A stretch of DNA of 64,000 bases from Balanoglossus misakiensis. Taxonomy: Eukaryota > Hemichordata. Made by a program: the position numbers and the translations under genes. The notes under the pieces are model-generated. The model did no database searches. It was not told where the DNA came from and was given only the letters and a program-made list of their open reading frames with translations. The stretch covers positions 310,001-374,000 of the forward strand of contig CM082582.2 of NCBI GenBank assembly GCA_040954595.2. The letters run 5' to 3'. Below, piece after piece: positions 1 through 11,380 of the stretch (positions are counted from its first letter, which is position 1; each line of letters starts with the position of its first letter).

Positions 1-503
1 TAGGACAGAGACTGGCGTATGTTAACAACGGTAATCACGTCGGGTTTCCTACGGCCTGGCTCAGCTGAAGCCCCGGCACTCTAGATCAGAAACACGCGTA
101 CAGAGACCACGTTGATCAAGTCTGATCTCCTACGGCTTGGCTCGACTAAAACCCCGGCACACTATGACAGACACTAGCGTTCGTTAGCAACGTTGATCAA
201 GTCAGATTTCCTACGGCTTGGCTTGGCTAAAACCCTGGCACTCTAGAGCAGAAACACGCGTACAGAGACCACGTTAATCTACTCACATTTCCTTCGGCCT
301 GGCACGGCTGATGCCCCGGCACTATATATAGGACACAGACTGGCGTAAGTTAACAACGGTAATCACGTCGGGTTTCCTACGGCCTGGCTCAGCTGAAGCC
401 CCGGCACTCTAGAGCAGAAACAGGCGTACATTGACCACGTTGATCAAGTCAGATTTCGTACGGCGTGACTCGGCTGGTGCACCGGCTCTATATGACACAG
501 ACT
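1..503 (-). repeat. satellite monomer array (start of left arm)
   Basis: About six tandem monomers of about 81 bp, recognisable by the recurring core 'cctacggcctggctc' followed by 'ccccggcac' and by alternating ends (tctagagcagaaacacgcg type against gacacagactggcg type). Orientation is opposite to the right arm. The array is interrupted at 504 by a LINE insertion that removed about 42 bp of target. Confidence 0.9.
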
Positions 504-712
504 CGAGAATCATCTCCAGTAAACGCAAAGGCGCTGTTGCTGCTAAAATCGACGTATCCTTTCACCAGGCTAAGCTTTTGCTTGAGTCTAGTTTCTGGCC
601 ACCAAATGTATTTTGTAGACAGTGGCTAGGTGAACAAAAATTTTCAGAGAGTCAATTAAACCGTATACAAAGAAAAAACGACTCCACAGATGTTGATAGA
701 TTCGTTCAATAA
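504..712 (+). pseudogene. C-terminal remnant of LINE ORF1
   Basis: An open frame of about 69 codons entering from satellite sequence and ending at 712. It contains 'FWPPNVFCRQW', the kind of motif seen at the C-terminus of L2/CR1-type ORF1 proteins. The rest of ORF1 is missing because of 5' truncation; the frame upstream of 504 is satellite read-through. It overlaps the ORF2 ATG at 690 by 23 nt, an arrangement common where ORF2 is translated by reinitiation. Confidence 0.55.
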
Positions 713-2043
713 TTTTATTTTTCTGAATCTGTGGATTTATTGTATTTCAATGACTTCTGTAGAAGCGGAACAATTGTTAAACTCTGATTGTTATAGGAAA
801 TGTAATTCATATTCTTACTCTGAGTTCTGCAACTTGGTTAGTAATACACCTATTTCTACATTCTCTATATCTCATTGTAATGTTCGGTCCCTCAGTCGAA
901 ACTTTCATGACTTTAAATTGTTTTATGAGTCACTTGATGAATCAAAAATCAAAGTTATAGCATTATCAGAGATTTGGCAGGTTCAAAATAAAGAGCTTTA
1001 TTGTTTAGAAGGCTATCATTTGGAAACAAAATGTCGAAATGACCAGCGGGGTGGGGGAGTTGGGGCATATATAGACTCATCTTTGAATTATACCTCCATT
1101 GAAGCGACTGTAAATCATTCTGAATCTATCTGGCTCAAATTTGACTTGCCAAAGAAAAAATCACTCATTCTTGGAGTAGTGTATAGGAAACCAAACACTA
1201 ATATAGGCGAATTCCTTGAAAGTCTTGAATCTGTATTGACTGATATTGACCGCAAGAAGATGCAGTGCATACTTGTGGGTGACTTTAATGTAAATGCGTC
1301 TGATTTAAATGCATATGAAACGGTTGATCTTAATAATAGTATGTCTTCTTTTAACCTAACTCAGATGATCACTGTGCCAACACGTATATCAGATCATTCA
1401 AGAACGGTTATTGATCATATTTATACAAATATACATAGTCATTTTGTTAATTGTGGAACTATTGATGTTCATCTTGCTGACCATTTGCCTATATTTGCCA
1501 TCTTTGAGGATCTACGTATTTATTTCCAAAAACCAAAGAGACTTTCAGGGACTACCGTAATTTTAATATAGGTTTATTTCAAGATGAGTTTAGTAGTGTC
1601 AATTGGGCAGCTGTGTATGAGAGTACTGATGCTAATACAGCATATGACTCGTTTTTAACCATTTTCTCGAATATTTGTAATAAGCATGCTCCACTGCTTT
1701 CTAAAAAGCTTAGTTCAAAAAGAAAAATACGGAAACCATGGATAACTGCTGGAATAAAAAAATCAATTGACCAGAAACACAAGCTCTACTCAAATGTCTT
1801 AAAAACTAATTATCGGCCAGACGTCTTTACAAAATACAAATGCTACCGGAACATGCTTACAAATATTCTGAAAAAGGCTAAGCAAGATTATTATTCTGAC
1901 CAGTTTACATACTATCAAGCAGATACTAGTAAGACATGGAAAGTTATTAATGATATTTTGAGGGGTGGTGGTAAACATGTAAATCTACCAAGTAGTTTAC
2001 AAATGTCTTCAGCTGGTCGGCAGACTACCCTGATCACCCAGTG
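690..2043 (+). pseudogene. LINE ORF2, N-terminal half: endonuclease and linker
   Basis: Starts at ATG 690. The endonuclease/exonuclease/phosphatase (EEP) domain that nicks target DNA is recognisable from 'SHCNVRSL' (metal-binding Asn), 'ALSEIW' (catalytic Glu), 'LVGDFNVN' (Asp/Asn) and 'ADHLPIF' (Asp-His). The first frame closes at 1571; the protein resumes in another frame with 'FRDYRNFN' at about 1545 and runs to about 2040, so a 1-nt class indel lies near 1530-1545. The second piece carries the basic linker ending in 'VINDILRGGGK' typical just before the RT. It is then interrupted by the TIR insertion at 2044. Confidence 0.8.
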
Positions 2044-2105
2044 TGACATTCATAGTTCCACCCTACGGTAATAAGCCACGCCCCCCTTAGTTACTGTTGC
2101 TACGC

Positions 2106-2128
2106 CCCACAAGCTTCGAGCTTGTGGG
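2106..2128. repeat. perfect 10-bp-stem hairpin
   Basis: cccacaagct, loop tcg, agcttgtggg: a perfect inverted repeat close to the left TIR of the nested element. Possibly a subterminal transposase site; no direct evidence for that. Confidence 0.7.
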
Positions 2129-2278
2129 ACTTTGACCTCCATAGCTCCACAACGTGGATGGGGAAACTAGATTCATTCAGCGATAGTCTGCGCAACGTTC
2201 CTGGCGATATTTCTGTATGCTACCTACCAGAGTTAAAAAACCTATCCAAGAAGTCACAGGAAAAGGGTTTAATTAGGT

Positions 2279-2411
2279 ATAATTCCCCCGTATTTCGAAC
2301 GAAAGTGCCTGCATCGCGGACGATAGCGGCCGTATCCCCCGGGCCGCAGGCTATACTGGGAATGTCGAGTTCGCGACGCAGACACACGAGTGAGGAATAC
2401 GGGGGAATTAT
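2279..2411. repeat. 16-bp inverted repeat enclosing about 100 bp
   Basis: 'ataattcccccgtatt' at 2279-2294 is the exact reverse complement of 2396-2411. The enclosed segment is GC-rich (gcggccg, cccgggccgc). It could be a tiny MITE nested inside the TIR element; no clear target-site duplication was seen. Confidence 0.55.
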
Positions 2412-2919
2412 ATGTTTATCACATACATAGACCAAGTGTCCATGAAATTGAGCTCCTTTGTGAATTTAAAACATTTCAGCGAAAAAATAGCACTATTTTA
2501 AAACGATCGAAAGATCATGTTATGCGGTCGGCCCGGGTCACACGCAAACGGGCATTAAACCGCGATCAGCTGTAGCAGTGGCTATAGTACTAGTAATAAC
2601 GGACCTCGAAGGTTAAGTTTATCGTGCTATTTCTGAGTGAAATCAGACGAAATAAGAGACACAAGAGGTATCACTTCACCTGAAGATATTTTTGGTAGGT
2701 AAATATGGGTGAAAGCACTGATAACACGGCGAATTCAGAAAACTACGTGAACGTTACTTGGATTGACAGCGGGCGGCCCCATTGTTTACAACGCCGGACA
2801 TTTTATAACGGGTCGAACAACATTGACTTTTCGAATGGAAATTGCAAGCAGCATATGAATTTCAAAATTTTCAAACACTTTAGCAATAAAATCTTGGTTA
2901 AATATTTATATTGAAGACG

Positions 2920-3081
2920 TGTCAGTTTAAAATCTAAACGCAAACTGTTAATATCCACCACCTGAGACACCTCTCTCTTTGCGTTTTTGGCTTCGGAAAC
3001 GGAACAAAAAAATATACTCGATGTTGGGTCAAGGTACCTTTCATCTGATTTACACGTCCCCCAGGCGCATCTCTTCACTAT
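2920..3081 (-). pseudogene. THAP-type zinc finger remnant
   Basis: On the minus strand from 3078 the frame reads KRCAWGTCKSDERY, matching the first C-x4-C of THAP domains in invertebrate proteins. After a run of T residues near 3010 the homology moves to another frame: FFVPFPKPKTQRERCLRW, the second half of the THAP core with its Cys and Trp. The codon where a Met is expected is ATA (3081-3079), and a TAG follows 'RWWILTVCV'. The remnant therefore has a lost start, a frameshift and no C2H end. THAP domains bind DNA in P/Kolobok transposases and in host regulators. The assignment rests on motif recognition only. Confidence 0.55.
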
Positions 3082-3290
3082 TCTGGCCGATATTTTAAAA
3101 CCATTAAGTTCCTAAAACTGAAAAAACTCTTCCAGTCTGTCTATCTCTACCTGAGCGTGTACTGTAGGCTGGGCCACGTTGTTGATTATATGTGGGACAA
3201 AATGGCGGTTGTGTGAACAGCATGACTTTTCTCGGCTCTGATTGGCTGAGGGTTCAGTGTGATTGACAGCTGTGGAACCATGAATTGTCA

Positions 3291-4942
3291 ATGGGTTTAA
3301 TGAGTTTTTTGTCCAAATTGGAGAGGCTCTTGCTAGTAGTATAACTCATTCAAACAAAAGTTACTTGTCATACTTATCACATTGTACATTGCATTCTTTT
3401 TTTCTTCAAGGAACCTCTGAACAAGAAGTTTTTAAATTACTTCAAGCATTAGATACGCGGAAGGCAGTGGGTTATGACTACATTAGCCCAAAATTGTTAA
3501 TCAATGCAGCATTATATATTTCTAAGCCTCTTAGTTATATTATCAATTTAACGATCACAACTTGAATTTTCCCAGATTCCTTAAAAATAGCAAAAGTGAC
3601 TCCTATCTTCAAAAAAGGAGAGACGACTGATCCAGGTAATTTTAGACCAGTGTCTGTATTGCCACAAATTAGTAAAATTTTTGAAAAACTTATTAATAAG
3701 CAAATTATTTCCTATTTTAACAAATTTGATTTACTGTACCCTTACCAGTATGGCTTCAGAGAGAATTATAGTACTAAATTGGCAATTGTGGAACTAGCAC
3801 AGAAAATTCTGGACGAAATTGATATGGGAAATAAGGTTATCGGGATATTTCTTGACTTGAAGAAAGCATTTGACACCGCGAATCATGACATTTTGATAGA
3901 CAAACTGGACAATTATGGTGTTAGGGGACTCCCTAAAAATCTTTTTAGAAGCTATTTGACCAACAGAAGGCAACATGTAAATGTAAATGGGGTACGATCA
4001 GATGAATTACAAATATCCTGTGGAGTTCCACAAGGTTCTGTGCTGGGTCCAACACTTTTTCTCATCTATGTAAATGATATAGCAGGGGCAGCAAGGTATT
4101 TTGACACGCGTCTATTTGCAGACGATACCAGTCTATTTCATACATTTAATCCAAGAAATATAATAGATCTCTCAGAAGTTAATTCACAATTGAAAAATGT
4201 TATAAACTGGTGTGATGCCAACAAATTAACTGTACACTCAAAGAAAACTGAATATGTTATTTTTAGAGGTAAGAACGTGTCAGTAGAGACAACAGGAGAA
4301 ATTGATGTTAAAGGGGTAACAATAGACGAAGTACAAACAACTAAGTATATCGGTGTAGAAATAGACAATAAGTTAACATGGAAACATCACATTAGAAATG
4401 TAAACAGAACGATTAGTATGAAGACTGGTATTCTTTATAGGTTAAGGGATGTTGTCCCACGACATATTCTTATACTATTGTACAATTGTTTTATCCTCCC
4501 ACACATTTCCTATGCTATAGAAACTTGGGGAAATACTTATTTATCTTTTTTGAGGCCAATACTTGTTACACAGAAAAGAATTGTACGTGTATTGGCGGGA
4601 TCAGACCGTCTTGCACACTCTTCACCATTGTTTAATGAGTTACATATTTTGAATGTATACAAGCAACGTGATCTTCAACTGTCCTTGTTTGTTCATGATG
4701 CTCTTAATGGCAAGCTTCCACCAGGATTCTCAGAGTATTTCGTTCCTATTCAACACTCTTATCATACCAGATCAAAAGATATAGGTGATCTTTTTATTCC
4801 GAAATATAACAGTAATGCTGGCCAACATTCCATAAAGTACACTGCAGCAAAGGTTTGGAATAAACTTCCTGAAAATATGCGCTCAACAAGGTCAACATTT
4901 TCATTTAAGAAACATATGAAATCCTTGTTAGGAAAAGTATAG
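3291..4942 (+). pseudogene. LINE ORF2, C-terminal half: reverse transcriptase
   Basis: Coding resumes with 'GFNEFFVQIG' and runs through the RT: 'KAVGYDYISPKLL', 'VTPIFKKGE', 'FRPVSVLP', 'YGFRENYST', 'GIFLDLKKAFDTANH', 'GVPQGSVLGP', catalytic 'FADD' at 4115-4126, then a thumb region and the C-terminal 'YHTRS' segment, ending in TAG at 4940-4942. An in-frame TGA at 3563-3565 sits just before 'IFPDSLK', where the family normally has a Gly (a one-base GGA to TGA change). With the upstream breaks this makes the copy incapable of producing RT. Confidence 0.85.
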
Positions 4943-5140
4943 TTTGACTTTTATTTCTTCCTTTTGTATGTATTACTAACCAAGTGTTCTACTGTTCACC
5001 ATGAGGGGATGGACTTGACTAGTGCGAATGCACTATTTTTCCTACCTCCTTTTTCACTTAAATAGTACATTTTCTTTTTCACCATTCGATGTAAAAAAAT
5101 TGGAAGTGAAATAAATTTGATTGATTGATTGATTGATTGA
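4943..5140 (+). repeat. LINE 3' UTR and (ATTG)n tail
   Basis: A short AT-rich 3' UTR ending in 'gtgaaataaatttg' and five to six copies of ATTG/TTGA (about 5118-5140). A simple-repeat tail is characteristic of L2/CR1-group LINEs, which are recognised by their 3' end rather than by poly(A). The satellite resumes at 5141. Confidence 0.75.
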
Positions 5141-5553
5141 CTGGTTTAGCTGAAGCCCCGGCACTTTAGAGCGGAAACACGCGTACATTGACCACGATGA
5201 TCAAGTCAGATCTCCTACGGCCTGGCTCGACTAAAACCCCGGCACACCATGACAGACACTAGCGTTCGTTAGCAACGGTGGTCAAGTCGGATTTCCTTCG
5301 GCCTGGCTCTGCAAAAGACCCGACACTCTAGTACAAAGACGTTGGCTAAGTCGGGCAAACCGAAGAGGGAAAGTCACAGCGGGTCAACACTCGACATTTG
5401 TTCGGGTAGGACTGCATTATTGCCTGTCAATTTATAGAGAAAGCTCGAATTTAACCAGGGCGTTTCAAACACCGACGTTAGTTGGGGGCACGGCCTGCAG
5501 TACTGCCGGGTAAGCTGACATCGGCGTACCGCATATAATGTAGGGGGGGGGGG
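5141..5553 (-). repeat. satellite unit L0, remainder: monomers, linker, G-tract
   Basis: Two to three monomers, then the linker (about 5336-5542, with 'gacgttggctaagtcgggc' and 'gtactgccgggtaagctgac') and an 11-base G-tract at 5543-5553. Confidence 0.9.
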
Positions 5554-8500
5554 AACAGAACGGTTCAATACTACATTTATTAGATATCAGCTAATTTTGG
5601 ACAATCATCTAAAATCTAAATCATTTTTTCATATTTGGATATCTGATGATGTATGAAATTTCCATTATATGTAAAAATGGTGCTGATTATAAAAAATGCA
5701 CTCTGAATGAGCTGATTTAATACAAAATTGCGTTTTATTCGTTTTTGCACCAAAAAGGTCATTTTTAGGCAAAACAGTCTTTATTTTTTTAATTCGGTGA
5801 CCTGATCATATATAAACAATTGCTTGTATGTTTAAAGTTTTTATGACTTTTAAAAGCAGTGACACTGGCGGCATTCAACACGAAAATAACAATTTTAGCC
5901 ACAATTTGGTCAAAATGGTAAATTTTTGAAAATTACAAAAAATACCTGTTTTCTACATTTTCGGAAATCTGATGGAGTATGGAATGCTCTTCGTATGTTA
6001 ATATCGATACAAATTCCACAAAAGACCGTCTAATTTGGCTCACTGCAGACAAAATTGCTTTTTACCAAATTTTCCTTGAAAATGTCATTTTTAGAAAAAA
6101 AACTAAAAAAACCTTTGTTCTTCGAATTTGGTGCCCTGATCATATATGACATGTTGATTGTATGTTAAAACTCTCGACCACTCCAAAAATGCAGAGATAT
6201 TGACGGAATTCAAGAAAAATAGCCATTTTGGCCATATTTTGACAAAAATGGTAAATTTTTGAAAAATCATAAAAAATTAAGCCTTTTCTTCATTTTCGGA
6301 AATATTATGGAGCATGAAGTGTCGTTCTCTTGTAAAAAGTGCTGCAAATTCCAGCAAAGGCGGTATAATTTGAATCACCCAAGACAAAATTGCAATTTTT
6401 CGACTTTTTTTCGAAAAATTGTCTTTTTTACAAAATAAATAAGAATAAATTCTTTTCTTAGTTTCAAACGGGTAGAGATACTTTCTACACGGGTTTTCTA
6501 ACATTGAATTCACGTTCATCAACACAGATTTCCTACAGCATAAGTCGGCTAAAACCCTGACACTCTAGAGCAGAAACAGTTGCACACTGGTAACGTTGAA
6601 CAAGTCGATTTTTCTACGGCCTGGCTCGGCTAAATCTCCGTCACAATATGACAGACACTAGCGTAGGTTAGCAACGGTGATCAAGTCAGATTTTCTACGG
6701 CATGGCTTGGATAAAGCCCCGGCACTCTAGAGCAGAAACACGCGTACAGAGACCACGTTGATCAAGTCTGATCTACGGCTTGGCTCGACTAAAACCCCGG
6801 CACACTATGACAGACACTAGCGTTCGTTAGCAACGTTGATCAAGTCATATTTCCTACGGCATGGCTTGGCTAAAGCCCTGGCCCTCTAGAGCAGAAACAC
6901 GCGTACAGAGAACACGTTGATCTACTCACATTTCCTTCGGCCTTGCACGGCTGATGCCCCGGCACTATATATAGGACACAGACTGGCGTAAGTTAACAAC
7001 GGTAATCACGTCGGGTTTCCTACGGCCTGGCTCAGCTGAAGCCCCGGCACTCTAGAGCAGAAACAGGCTTACATTGACCACGTTGATCAAGTCAGATTTC
7101 CTACGGCGTGACTCGGCTGGTGCACCGGCTCTATATGACACAGACTGGCGTAAGTTATCAACGGTGATTACGTCGGATTTCCTACGGTCTGGTTTAGCTG
7201 AAGCCCCGGCACTTTAGAGCGGAAACACGCGTACATTGACCACGATGATCAAGTCAGATCTCCTATGGCTTGGCTCGACTAAAACCCCGGAACACTATGA
7301 CAGACACTAGCGTTCGTTAGCAACGTTGATCAAGTCAGATTTCCTACGGCATGGCTTGGCTAAAGCCCTGGCACTCTAGAGCAGAAACACGCGTACAGAG
7401 AACACGTTGATCTACTCACATTTCCTTCGGCCTGGCACGGCTGATGCCCCGGCACTATATATAGGACACAGACTGGCGTAAGTTAACAACGGTAATCACG
7501 TCGGGTTTCCTACGGCCTGGCTCAGCTGAAGCCCCGGCACTCTAGAGTAGAAACAGGCTTACATTGACCACGTTGATCAAGTCAGATTTCCTACGGCGTG
7601 ACTCGGCTGGTGCACCGGCTCTATATGACACAGACTGGCGTAAGTTATCAACGGTGATTACGTCGGATTTCCTACGGTCTGGTTTAGCTGAAGCCCCGGC
7701 ACTTTAGAGCGGAAACACGCGTACATTGACCACGATGATCAAGTCAGATCTCTTACGGCTTGGCTCGACTAAAACCCCGGCACACTATGACAGACACTAG
7801 CGTTCGTTAGCAACGTTGATCAAGTCAGATTTCCTACGGCATGGCTTGGCTAAAGCCCTGGCACTCTAGAGCAGAAACACGCGTACAGAGAACACGTTGA
7901 TCTACTCACATTTCCTTCGGCCTGGCACGGCTGATGCCCCGGCACTATATATAGGACACAGACTGGCGTAAGTTAACAACGGTAATCACGTCGGGTTTCC
8001 TACGGCCTGGCTCAGCTGAAGCCCCGGCACTCTAGAGCAGAAACAGGCTTACATTGACCACGTTGATCAAGTCAGATTTCCTACGGCGTGACTCGGCTGG
8101 TGCACCGGCTCTATATGACACAGACTGGCGTAAGTTATCAACGGTGATTACGTCGGATTTCCTACGGTCTGGTTTAGCTGAAGCCCCGGCACTTTAGAGC
8201 GGAAACACGCGCACATTGACCACGATGATCAAGTCAGTTCTCCTACGGCCTGGCTCGACTAAAACCCCGGTACACCATGACAGACACTAGCGTTCGTTAG
8301 CAACGGTGATCAAGTCGGATTTCCTTCGGCCTGGCTCTGCAAAAGACCCGACACTCTAGTACAAAGACGTTGGCTAAGTCGGGCAAACCGAAGAGGGAAA
8401 GTCACAGCGGGTCAACACTCGACATTTGTTCGGGTAGGACTGCATTATTGCCTGTCAATTTATAGAGAAAGCCCGAATTTAACCAGGGCGCTTCAAACAC

Positions 8501-8584
8501 CGACGTTAGTTGGGAGCACGGCCTGCAGTACTGCCGGGTAAGCTGACATCGGCGTACCGCATATAATGTAGGGGGGGGGGGGGG
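5554..8584 (-). repeat. satellite unit L1 with expanded monomer array
   Basis: AT-rich block 5554-6530, then about 22 monomers instead of ten (6530-8345), linker and a 14-base G-tract (8571-8584). The extra length comes from a 490-bp segment (six monomers) repeated in tandem: 'aaacaggctt' recurs at 7061, 7551 and 8041. The unit is 3.03 kb. Confidence 0.9.
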
Positions 8585-9692
8585 AACAGAACGGTTCAAT
8601 ACTACATTTATTAGATATCAGCTTATTTTGGACAATCATCTAAAATCTAAATCATTTTTTCATATTTGGATATCTGATGATGTATGAAATTTCCATTATA
8701 TGTAAAAATGGTGCTTATTATAAAACATGCACTCTGAATGAACTGATTTAATACAAGATTGTGTTTTATTCGTTTTTGCACCAAAAAGTTCATTTTTAGG
8801 CAAAACATTCTTTATTTTTTTAATTCGGTGACCTGATCATATATAAACAATTGCTTGTATGTTAAAAGTTTTTATGACTTTTAAAAGTAGTGACACTGGC
8901 GGCATTCATCACGAAAATAACAATTTTAGCCACAATTTGGTCAAAATGGTAAATTTTTGAAAATTACAAAAAATACCTGTTTTCTACATTTTCGGAAATC
9001 TGATGGAGTATAGAATGCTCTTCGTATGTATATATCGATACAAATTCCACAAATGACCGTCTAATTTGGCTCACTGCAGACAAAATTGCGTTTTACCAAA
9101 TTTTCCTTGAAAATGTCATTTTTAGAAGAAAAAAAATAAAAAACCTTTGTTCTTCGAATTTGGTGCCTGATCATATATGACATGTTGATTGTATGTTAAA
9201 ACTTGCGACCACTCCTAAAATGCTGAGATATTGACGGAATTCAAGAAAAAATAGCCATTTTGGCCATATTTTGACAAAAATGGAAAATTTTTAAAAAAAT
9301 CTTAAAAAATTAACTCTTTTCTTCATTTTCGGAAATATTATGGAGCATGAAGTGTCGTTCTCTTGTAAAAAGTGCTGCAAATTCTAGAAAAGGCGGTATA
9401 ATTTGAATCACCCAAGACAAAATTACCATTTTCGACTTTTTTTCGAAAAATTGTCTTTTTTACAAAATAAATAAGAATAAATTCTTTTCTTAGTTTCAAA
9501 CGGGTAGAGATACTTTCCACGCGGGTTTTCTAACATTGAAATCCCGTTCATCAACTCAGATTTCCTACAGCATAAGTCGGCTAAAACCCTGACACTCTAG
9601 AGCAGAAACAGTTGCACACTGGTAACGATGAACAAGTCGAATTTTCTACGGCCTGGCTCGGCTAAATCTCCGTCACAATATGACAGACACTA
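8585..9692 (-). repeat. satellite unit L2, first part
   Basis: AT-rich block 8585-9545, then about two monomers up to the TA dinucleotide at 9691-9692, where the DNA transposon inserted. Uninterrupted copies read 'gacactagcgtacg' across this site. Confidence 0.9.
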
Positions 9693-9811
9693 CACTGCAA
9701 ATTCTTCTGGCTTTCCTGCAAGCTAAATTCAAGCCAAATCCAAACCGGCTTGTTTGTCGCAAATCGGCTTCTTTCGTTTCTTCAAATTTGGCTTGATTTT
9801 GGCTTGAATTT

Positions 9812-10349
9812 AGCTTGCTGAGTTGCCGTTTTATATAACTTACCGGCTTGCTGATAGACCACAGCAAGTTTAATGAGTGGTGTGTAGGCCAACCATAGTA
9901 ATGAAATATGGCTTGCTGGCGTGCCATTCTATTCAGCAAATGAGCTTGAAGACACACCGATTCATTATCCAGTGGTTTGTCAACAAACCATCACAAATCT
10001 AAGGGGTTTGTATATAAACCAATGAATATATTATGATGGCTTGCATGTAAGCCACTTTCTAAAACAATGGCTTACCAACAAACCGTCGAATAATACAAGG
10101 GGGTTGTATGTAAACCCTTAAAATTTACATTGGCTTGTCTGAAAGCCAACTTCTACTTAAAACTGGTGTGCTAGCAAACCAAACATGAATCACTTCAGTT
10201 TGCCAGCAAACCAAAAATTAGCATTTCCTGGTTTGCTGACAAACTGAGAATGCTTGAGCAGTGGTTTAAAAATCAGCCACTCTGCTTAGGCTTTGGCATG
10301 TACATGTATACAAACCATTCTTACACAGAATGCAGTTTGTAAGCAAGCC
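9812..10349. repeat. regularly spaced 16-bp palindromes (left subterminal array)
   Basis: About 17 imperfect palindromes of the form GGYTTG-n4-CAARCC, for example GGTTTGTCAACAAACC (9974-9989), GGTTTGTATATAAACC (10005-10020), GGCTTGCATGTAAGCC (10038-10053) and GGCTTGTCTGAAAGCC (10132-10147). Centres lie at about 9819, 9852, 9886, 9917, 9950, 9981, 10012, 10045, 10076, 10109, 10139, 10172, 10204, 10237, 10270, 10307 and 10341. The spacing is 31-34 bp in nearly every step, and the sequence between palindromes is not repeated. Confidence 0.85.
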
Positions 10350-11380
10350 AAACATTTGAATTGCATGTTTTGCTTCTGTTTACCTAAAAGCTATAGTTAT
10401 AAATTTGGGCCATCTTTAGCATTTTTGCTCTTTCAAGTGACTGCAGTTTCTTGTTCAACTCACCAAAGCATGATGCAATGCCATTTACTAGATTCTATAC
10501 ACTGCCATAATTGTACAATCAGCAATTGTCAAAAAACATAATTTTAGTCCAGACCTGAACTCATTTGCAAAGGCCAAAGTTGAGATCCCGAACCTGGGCA
10601 GTTAATCATGCTTTAAGGAGTAGAACAGAAATAAGGAGTCGATACACTGAACAAAAATACATAAAAATAGCCCAAAGTTAGTTACTATGCCCTTAAATAA
10701 CTTGGTCTTGAAGCATAACATGTGTCATAATGTGCAGCATCTTAGTACTCCACAGTCAATGGTATGTTAACCTGTCAAAAAAGCACACCGAGAAAGATCT
10801 TTTTTTGGTCAATCATTATTATTGTAATGACAATGTAAGAAAAAAGGAACAACGGTAAATACATGGTATTATGTAAATCAAATGAATTAACCCCATAAAT
10901 GATAGAAAATATATACAATAAAACTTTTATCTCATTTTCCGTTCAAGTGGTTAGGGAAAATCATTTCAATCCATCAAAATGCCTCATTTTTTTATCTACT
11001 GTTTGTCAAAACTGACATGAATACAGATTTCAAAGTCACCATTAAGTGTGGAAAAGTACTTTTAAATCCTCCTTTATATGCATTTGAGTATTGGAGTCAT
11101 GGCAGTAGCCTTGAGTATCTTCTTCCTTACTATGAAACTTCGTCTTCTTTCAATGGGAAACACTCTCAAATAGTGAAAAACAAAAAGAGAAAACAATCTT
11201 GTTAGAAATTAACATGAGTGTATATTAGAAACAATTTCCAGCATGAAAACAACACATAACACATATGTACACAAGAAAATATGACAATGACTCGTATGAG
11301 ACATACTCAACAAAAGAAGATAGTGTCTCTCTATTTATCAATGGGGAATGACCATGAGACTGACACACATACCACAAAAC
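10350..11380. other. transposon interior without recognisable features
   Basis: AT-rich sequence. Short open frames on either strand show no codon structure or motif that I recognise. No repeat was seen until the minisatellite begins. Confidence 0.5.

Larger units (their letters stand above)
2044..3290. mobile_element. DNA transposon with terminal inverted repeats, nested in the LINE
   Basis: The LINE ORF2 is split here. The ends are inverted: 'tgacattcatagttccac' at 2044-2061 and the reverse complement of 'tgacaattcatggttccac' at 3272-3290 (one mismatch plus one indel). LINE coding resumes immediately to the right with 'GFNEFF'. The target-site duplication could not be resolved. The interior holds a perfect hairpin (2106-2128), a 16-bp inverted repeat (2279-2294 with 2396-2411) and a THAP-domain remnant on the minus strand. 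THAP domains occur in P-element and Kolobok transposases, so it may derive from such a transposon; capture of a host THAP exon is the alternative. Confidence 0.6.
504..5140 (+). mobile_element. L2/Daphne-like non-LTR retrotransposon, 5'-truncated and broken
   Basis: A LINE inserted in the satellite. It starts inside the end of ORF1, continues with ORF2 (apurinic-type endonuclease, then reverse transcriptase) and ends in a short 3' UTR with an (ATTG)n tail. The copy is dead: it is 5'-truncated, has a frameshift near 1540, a 1.25-kb insertion at 2044-3290 and an in-frame TGA at 3563-3565. The flanks join 'cagact' to 'ctggttt', whereas uninterrupted units carry 42 further bases between these points, so integration came with a small target deletion rather than a duplication. 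Clade assignment (Jockey superfamily, L2/Daphne-like) rests on the RT style and the 'HSYHTRS' motif downstream of it; CR1-like is the alternative. Confidence 0.85.

Noticed and set aside
5118-5140. (ATTG)n as an independent microsatellite
   Set aside because: It sits exactly at the LINE 3' end and is better described as the element's tail.
9812-10349. CRISPR-like array (regular repeats with unique spacers)
   Set aside because: The repeats are imperfect, only 16 bp, lie at a transposon end in eukaryotic DNA and are mirrored at the other end. No cas genes. Better explained as subterminal transposase sites.
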